Positions 1 to 5,553 of a stretch of DNA of 5,553 bases are shown here, in pieces (the stretch's first letter is position 1; the number at the start of each line of letters is the position of its first letter). The stretch covers positions 1 through 5,553 of the forward strand of contig DATFXF010000105.1 of the NCBI GenBank assembly GCA_035258565.1. Direction: 5' to 3'. Below the pieces are notes generated by a model. It was given only the letters and a program-made list of their open reading frames with translations, made no database searches and had not been told where the DNA came from. Made by a program: the position numbers and the translations under genes. The DNA comes from DATFXF01 sp035258565 (GTDB lineage Bacteria > Acidobacteriota > Terriglobia > Acidiferrales > UBA7541).

Positions 1-218
1 AGGGGCGAGCCGGGTGTCGCGCTGTGGGGCGCGCGCGTGGCCAGGCTCCGGTACACTCCCCAGACAATGAGCATGCAGGCGAACACGATGACGAGAAGCC
101 CCGCCAGGTATTTGAGGATGGTCGTGGGGTCCATGTCCGTGGGCTCATAGTTGACCGTGAGATTGGCTCCCGCGGAGTTTTCGTCCGCTCTATGGCCCAC
201 ATCGGGATCTTTATCCAT
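1..218 (-). CDS. Small single-pass membrane protein of unknown function (3' partial)
   Basis: This gene starts at ATG 218 and runs off the left edge without a stop; 72 full codons are visible. The start overlaps the actF stop (ATGGATAA, 8 bases), and a purine tract (GGAAGAGG) ends 3 bases upstream, so it is very likely translated as part of the same operon. Residues 1-33 are polar and acidic, with NYEPTDMDPTTIL before the membrane. Residues 34-54 (LKYLAGLLVIVFACMLIVW) form one helix, followed by a basic YRSLATRAP segment. By the positive-inside rule the C-terminal side would be cytoplasmic. No cofactor motif is visible. Small one-helix proteins with a similar layout occur next to ACIII and oxidase genes in Acidobacteriota, as I recall, but I cannot confirm homology. 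A role in complex assembly or stability is only a guess from position. Confidence 0.75.
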   Translation of the reverse strand, partial: MDKDPDVGHRADENSAGANLTVNYEPTDMDPTTILKYLAGLLVIVFACMLIVWGVYRSLATRAPHSATPGSP

Positions 219-1380
219 GTTCCTCTTCCAGCGCAGCAGCCAGCTCGGGGTCCCTCACCGGCAGCAAGGGCCGCGTCTTCAATTCCCGCGCAAAGAAGGC
301 CAGCCAGATGCCGCCCACTCCAATCGGCACGGCGATGTCCATCCAGTCGATGCGAAACTGTCCCGGAGAAAACTCCGGCGCCGTCAGCCAGAACAAATCC
401 ACGACCCGCATAACCAGTACCAGAATGGCTACGAGCGCGAGCGCAGGAGCCCTGCGCTTCAGGTCTCGCGAGAGCAAGAGGGAAAAAGGCAGAGCAAAGT
501 GAAACAGAATCAGCGCCACGCCGACCCAACGCCAGCCGCCTTCGAGCCGATTGAGATACCAGGGAATCTCTTCTGGCAGGTTGCCGGACCAGATGATCAG
601 AAGCTGCGAGAAAGCCAGGTAGGCCCAGACCATCACGAAGGCCAGCAACAGCTTGCCGAGGTCGTGCACATGCCACGGCTCAAGCACCCGGCCCAGTGGC
701 CCATAGGTGCTGAGCAGAGCGATCATGACAATCGCGAAGGCCAGGGCCGAAAGGAGCTGGCCTCCAACAACCAGGAGTCCAAAGATCGTGGAATACCAGC
801 GGGGTTCGAGCGACATCATCCAGTCCACCGCGGCAAACGTCGTGGTGAGGGCATAGACCACAAGGCCCGGGCCGCTCAGCAACTGCATCCTGCGCAGCAA
901 CTGGGGGTCGCCGGTGCGGTCCTGCTCGCGAGACCACTTGCTCAGCCAGTGCGCCATCCCCACCCAGATCAGGAAATACAGCGCCGCGCGGGCCAGGAAG
1001 AACCGCACGTTCAAATACGCAAGCTGTTGGCGTGGCAACTCGAGGGGATGAGTCCAGCCGTAAATCCAGTGCCGGCCGAAGTAAATGGGAACGAAGAGCA
1101 AGGCCATCAGCGGCAGCGTTCTACTTCCCGATTCCAGCACGCGCCGGATGATCATTCCCCAGTTTCCGCCGGTGAGTCGGTGCAGCATGGCGATCGCCAA
1201 GCAGCCCAAAGCCAATCCCGTCCAGAACAGGAAGGCCAGCAGGTAGGAGTGCATGAATTCGGCTGGGCTCCGGAGCCCGGCCAAAGCCGAAAGGCCCAGT
1301 GCCACGATGCCGATCCACAGGGCGCGCGATCGGAACCGGTCCATCTCCGGCCCGGCCAAGTAGGAGGTCGGCTCGATCAT
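211..1380 (-). CDS. actF: ActF, NrfD-like integral membrane subunit of alternative complex III
   Basis: ActF is the second large membrane subunit of ACIII, distantly related to ActC. It sits beside ActC in the known complexes and is proposed to help proton movement; it has no known cofactor. The protein has 389 residues, close to the usual size. Hydrophobic segments at about 19-36, 46-66, 88-103, 124-144, 168-187, 198-223, 243-265, 285-304, 312-332 and 347-365 give ten helices. Family-type stretches are FAAVDWMMSLEPRWYSTIFG (182-201), HDLGKLLLAFVMVWAYLAFSQ (239-259) and IWSGNLPEEIPWYLNR (263-278). The ATG at 1380 is well supported: GGAGGAG lies 7 bases upstream, and it overlaps the actE stop as ATGA. 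Acidic and His residues inside or beside helices (for example D186, H239, D240) are candidates for a proton path, by inference. The last 8 bases overlap the next gene. Confidence 0.95.
   Translation of the reverse strand: MIEPTSYLAGPEMDRFRSRALWIGIVALGLSALAGLRSPAEFMHSYLLAFLFWTGLALGCLAIAMLHRLTGGNWGMIIRRVLESGSRTLPLMALLFVPIYFGRHWIYGWTHPLELPRQQLAYLNVRFFLARAALYFLIWVGMAHWLSKWSREQDRTGDPQLLRRMQLLSGPGLVVYALTTTFAAVDWMMSLEPRWYSTIFGLLVVGGQLLSALAFAIVMIALLSTYGPLGRVLEPWHVHDLGKLLLAFVMVWAYLAFSQLLIIWSGNLPEEIPWYLNRLEGGWRWVGVALILFHFALPFSLLLSRDLKRRAPALALVAILVLVMRVVDLFWLTAPEFSPGQFRIDWMDIAVPIGVGGIWLAFFARELKTRPLLPVRDPELAAALEEEHG
222..229 (-). promoter_or_regulatory. Probable ribosome binding site for the small downstream gene
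   Basis: GGAAGAGG lies within the final codons of actF, 3 bases before the ATG at 218. This is the main evidence, with the 8-base overlap, that the truncated downstream frame is a real gene. Confidence 0.55.
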
Positions 1381-2009
1381 CGCGGGTCTCCTCCGCCCAG
1401 CCGGGCGCGATCTTCCGGCGGCAACTCTCGAGCAGGAGCGTGCTGGCTCAACTGCAGCGCGCGGATGTAGCCGATGATGGCCCAGCGGTCGCGCGCCGCC
1501 ACCTGCGCGGCGTAATCGGGCATCGCGCCGAAGCCATTGGTGATGACATCGTAGAAGTGGCCCACGGGGGCTTCGCGCAGCCGGTCCTGGTGATAGGAGG
1601 GCGGATGCCGAAAGCCTCGCCGCGGGATCATGCCGTTGCCTTCGCCGAGCAGTCCGTGGCAGACCGAGCAGTAGATATTGAAGCGCTCGCGTCCCCGCTC
1701 GAGCAGCTCCCGCGTCACCGGAATGGGAAAGTTTTCCGCATCCTTCGGCACTCTCAAGTCCTCTTCGGCCAGGCTGTTTCGGGGCACCGTTCCCGCCACC
1801 AGCGGCCGCGCCGACCGGCCGTCGCCAAAAAACGGGCTGGCACTGAGCGGCTTGTACCGCGGTTGATCGGCCATCTGCTGTCGGCAGCCGCCCGAGAAGC
1901 TGAGCGTGACGCTCAGAATGAGAAGGAGACGGCGGCGGCGCGGAGCGTCGAACTTTTCTAGGCCGCGAGTTGGCTTGACCTCGTTAACAAGGCACCTCGG
2001 AAACACCAC
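1377..2009 (-). CDS. actE: ActE, monoheme cytochrome c subunit of alternative complex III, probable lipoprotein
   Basis: This periplasmic monoheme cytochrome c belongs to ACIII and takes part in electron exit towards the terminal oxidase or a soluble carrier. Numbered from GTG 2009 it has 210 residues. The heme site is C114-S-V-C117-H118 (DNA 1656-1670), within RGRERFNIYCSVCHG. M163 in NGFGAMPDYA is the likely sixth heme ligand. The tail DRWAIIGYIRALQLSQ is typical of ActE. A basic, hydrophobic leader (RRRRLLLILSVTLSFSGGC) ends at C42 and resembles a lipoprotein signal; ActE-type subunits are known to be lipid-anchored in some species. The lipobox is imperfect, with Ser at -3. The start is uncertain: the only usual start codons upstream of the leader are GTG at 2009 and 2006 and TTG at 2075, none with a clear ribosome site, and from GTG 2009 there are 41 residues before the cysteine. 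The stop overlaps actF by ATGA. Confidence 0.9.
   Translation of the reverse strand: MVFPRCLVNEVKPTRGLEKFDAPRRRRLLLILSVTLSFSGGCRQQMADQPRYKPLSASPFFGDGRSARPLVAGTVPRNSLAEEDLRVPKDAENFPIPVTRELLERGRERFNIYCSVCHGLLGEGNGMIPRRGFRHPPSYHQDRLREAPVGHFYDVITNGFGAMPDYAAQVAARDRWAIIGYIRALQLSQHAPARELPPEDRARLGGGDPR
1388..1394 (-). promoter_or_regulatory. Strong ribosome binding site for actF
   Basis: GGAGGAG lies 7 bases before the actF ATG, inside the last codons of actE. It is the clearest Shine-Dalgarno sequence in the window and fixes the actF start. It suggests actF is initiated independently as well as through the ATGA overlap. Confidence 0.8.
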
Positions 2010-2531
2010 GCGAGCCCAACGACTCGAGAAAACGCTCGGTGGCTTGGCGATCGAACTTCGGATCGCGGGCCTCAATCAAGAGAAAGAAACGGTCGCGCGA
2101 GGCCAGCACAAACCGCGGCACATGAAACACCGGGTGATACGGCATGGGCAGGCCGTTGAGCGCCAGCATGCCCAAAACAGCGGCCAGGGCTGCACCCAGA
2201 ATCGTCAGTTCGAAGGTGACGGGAATAAAAGCGGGCCAGCTATGCAGCGGCCGGCCACCGATGTTTTCCGGATAGTTGATCGCGGCAATCCAGTACTGCA
2301 TGAAGTATCCGCTGAGGCCGCCGAGGATGCCGCCGGCCAGCGTGATCGAAGGCACTCGGCTGCGGCGGAACTCGAGCGCTTCGGCCAGTCCTTCCACGGG
2401 AAAGGGCGCATAGGCGTCCATGCGCCGATAGCCAGCGGCGCGCGCTCTTTTCGCTGCAGCGGTGAGCTCTGCCGGCGTGACAAATTCCGCCAGCAGTCCA
2501 TAAGTCGCCGGCTTGGTCGGTCCCTTCGGCA

Positions 2532-2532
<1 letters not shown>
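1984..2532 (-). CDS. actD: ActD, DUF3341-type two-helix membrane subunit of alternative complex III
   Basis: This is a small membrane subunit of ACIII with a structural or stabilising role; it binds no known cofactor. It has 182 residues, normal for the DUF3341 (ActD) family. Residues 10-50 and 140-172 look like soluble alpha/beta parts: an opening YGLLAEFVTPAEL, and later FVLASRDRFFLLIEARDPKF. They flank two hydrophobic helices at about 60-82 and 100-126. The stretch SGYFMQYWIAAINYPENIGGRP (75-95) between the helices is strongly family-like. The ATG at 2532 is chosen because it overlaps the actC stop as TGATG, a common coupling arrangement. An in-frame ATG at 2694 would lie deep inside actC and add 54 residues with no family resemblance. 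The 3' end runs about 26 bases past the likely actE start. Confidence 0.94.
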
Positions 2533-3909
<1,377 letters not shown>

Positions 3910-3920
<11 letters not shown>

Positions 3921-5553
3921 GATCTTCCGCCTTTTCGAGTTCCGGGTTCGGATTGCGCACCACCGCCAGGTAGGTGGTGCGTGGCTGCGTGTTCAGCTCA
4001 CCGAGCAAGGCGTAATTGCGTGGCTCGGCCTTCGCTCGCGCCACCCGGCTCTGCCGGTCGTTGAGGTTGCCGAAAATGATGGCCTCGGCCGGGCAGGCTT
4101 GTTGGCAAGCGGTCATGATGTCGCCGTCGCGCACCGGCCGGTTGGCTTTCTCTGCCTCGATGCGCGCGGCATTGATGCGCTGCACGCAGTACGTGCATTT
4201 CTCCATCACGCCCCGGCTGCGCACGGTCACGTTCGGGTTGCGTCCAAGCTTCAGGCTAGGCGTCTCCCAATCCGAATACTGGAGGAAATTGAACCGTCGC
4301 ACTTTATACGGGCAGTTGTTCGAACAGTAGCGCGTGCCCACGCAGCGGTTGTACACCATGTCGTTTAGGCCTTCGGCGCTGTGCAGTGTCGCGCCCACCG
4401 GGCAGACAACCTCGCACGGCGCATTCTCGCAGTGCATGCAGAGCACCGGCTCAAAGTAGATCTCGGGATTCTCCGGCGCGCCGCGAAAATAGTGATCAAT
4501 CCGCAGCCAGTGCATCTCTCGGCCGCGCATCACCTCCGTTTTGCCGACCACAGGGATGTTGTTCTCCGCCTGGCAGGCCACCACGCAGGCGTTGCAGCCC
4601 ACGCAGGCGTTCAGGTCAATGGCCATGCCCCAGGCGTAGCCCTCGTACTTATATCCGGGGTAGAGGGACAGCGATTTCGGCGGCTCCCCGCCCCGTTCGC
4701 GCGCAAAGGCTGGGTCGCGGCGGAACTCTTCGAGCGTGGCTCGGCGGACCAGCTCGCGGCCTTCCATGTTGTGATGGAACTGCGCGCAGGCGAGCGGGAA
4801 TTGGCCGCCGGTCTTGCGGAGGGTCAGGCCCGAGCCGAACCACGGTGCCGCGGATGTGCGTAGGAGGTAGGCGTTGAAGCCGGCGCCAGTTCCGACATGG
4901 CCGGCGCGGGTGCGGCCTTGGCCCAGATGCACGGTGATCGAATCATCGGCCTGGCCCGGAACAATCCAGGCCGGGATGCGCAGCGAACGTCCTTGGTAGC
5001 CGAGCTCGACGACATCCGCAAGGACTTGCCCATGCTCGCCACCGGTGGAGCTGATGCGGTAGGTCAACCCGAGCCGCTCCGCCGTTGCCGGGCTCACCAG
5101 CGCGGCATTGTCCCAAGTGAGCCGGGTCATGGGCTTCGGAAGTTCTTGTAGCCAGCCGTTGTTCGCAAAGCGCCCGTCGAGGAGAGCGGGGTCAGGCCGA
5201 AAGACGATCTCGAGCGCGTCCGATTTCTCCGGAGCCCCCTCGGTTGGATGTGGTGCGGCGGGCCCATTGGTCTTTGGCGTGACGCGGACGGAAGGCAGCA
5301 TAGTGCCGGCGATGACGCCGTCGTTGAGCCACTTGCGCCAGGAGCGTTCGAAGTCCGGCGCCAGTCGCTCAGCCTTCCAGTATGCGCGCACGATCTCGTA
5401 GCCCGAGCGTCCAGGCTGGCTCGAGAACGCGGCCAAGAACTCGTGCGCCGACTTCCCGTTGTAAAGGGGAGCAATCAGCGGCTGCACGATGCTGGCTGTG
5501 CCGTCGAACGCGCGCGTGTCGCTCCAGGCCTCGAGGTAATGCGCTTCAGGAAT
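3910..5553 (-). CDS. actB: ActB, iron-sulfur/molybdopterin-oxidoreductase-like subunit of alternative complex III (5' partial)
   Basis: This is the iron-sulfur subunit that carries electrons from the quinol site in ActC to the c-type hemes of ACIII, on the outer face of the cytoplasmic membrane. The frame stays open to the right edge, so the GTG at 5487 is an internal valine and not the start; 547 residues are visible. About residues 1-250 are the end of a molybdopterin-oxidoreductase-like (ActB1) domain, beginning with a HYLEAWSD...DGTASIVQPLI stretch typical of that family. In characterised ACIII this domain holds no molybdenum cofactor. About residues 300-500 are a ferredoxin-like ActB2 domain with four cysteine groups: C317/C320/C323/C327, C372/C375/C380/C384, C404/C410/C414 and C453/C456/C483/C487. 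The 15 ligands fit three [4Fe-4S] and one [3Fe-4S] cluster, as known for ACIII. The N-terminal signal and most of ActB1 lie outside the window. The end (TGA at 3912-3910) overlaps actC by 11 bases. Separate PsrB/NrfC-type proteins share the ferredoxin part, but the fusion and the neighbours point to ActB. Confidence 0.96.
3924..3934 (-). promoter_or_regulatory. Probable ribosome binding site for actC
   Basis: A purine-rich AAAGGCGGAAG tract, within the last codons of actB, sits 3-9 bases before the ATG at 3920. It supports that start over the ATG at 3893, which has only a GC-rich, non-matching upstream sequence. Confidence 0.55.

Noticed and set aside
151..1470. A 439-codon open frame on the plus strand opposite actF and the end of actE.
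   Set aside because: Its product is rich in Gln, Arg, His and Pro with no domain, helix or signal. It mirrors a well-supported ActF frame. Long antisense frames are expected in GC-rich coding DNA.
5485..5487. GTG at 5487 as the start of the iron-sulfur protein.
   Set aside because: The frame continues upstream to the window edge with conserved molybdopterin-oxidoreductase-like sequence (HYLEAWSD...DGT), so the GTG is an internal valine codon.

Overview
The window is one tightly packed run of genes, all on the minus strand. It holds most of an alternative complex III (ACIII) operon. Read in transcription order (right to left) it contains: the C-terminal part of actB (5553 down to 3910, cut by the right window edge), actC (3920-2532), actD (2532-1984), actE (about 2009-1377), actF (1380-211), and the start of a small single-pass membrane protein gene (218-1, cut by the left edge). 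No stretch lacks a gene. All neighbouring genes overlap by 1 to about 26 bases, so no promoter, terminator, RNA gene, repeat, mobile element or CRISPR array was seen.

ACIII is a quinol:electron-acceptor oxidoreductase that replaces the cytochrome bc1 complex in many bacteria. In the known complex, ActC takes electrons from membrane quinol. They pass through the iron-sulfur clusters of ActB to the c-type hemes of ActA and ActE, and on to a soluble carrier or directly to a heme-copper oxidase. ActF is a second NrfD-like integral membrane subunit and ActD is a small two-helix subunit. The window shows the matching sequence marks: 15 cluster cysteines in ActB, about ten predicted helices each in ActC and ActF, a DUF3341-like ActD, and one CxxCH heme site with a lipoprotein-like leader in ActE. 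The multiheme ActA and the rest of ActB should lie just past the right edge. Oxidase or SCO-type genes commonly follow such operons and may lie past the left edge, but neither is visible here.

The DNA is GC-rich, which produces many long false open frames on the opposite strand. An actBCDEF order followed by a small one-helix protein would fit Acidobacteriota or another environmental phylum that uses ACIII, but that placement is an inference and not firm. I did not find an undescribed system. The points most worth checking are the small uncharacterised downstream gene, the unclear start and weak lipobox of actE, and the Cys-to-Thr exchange in the third ActB cluster motif.
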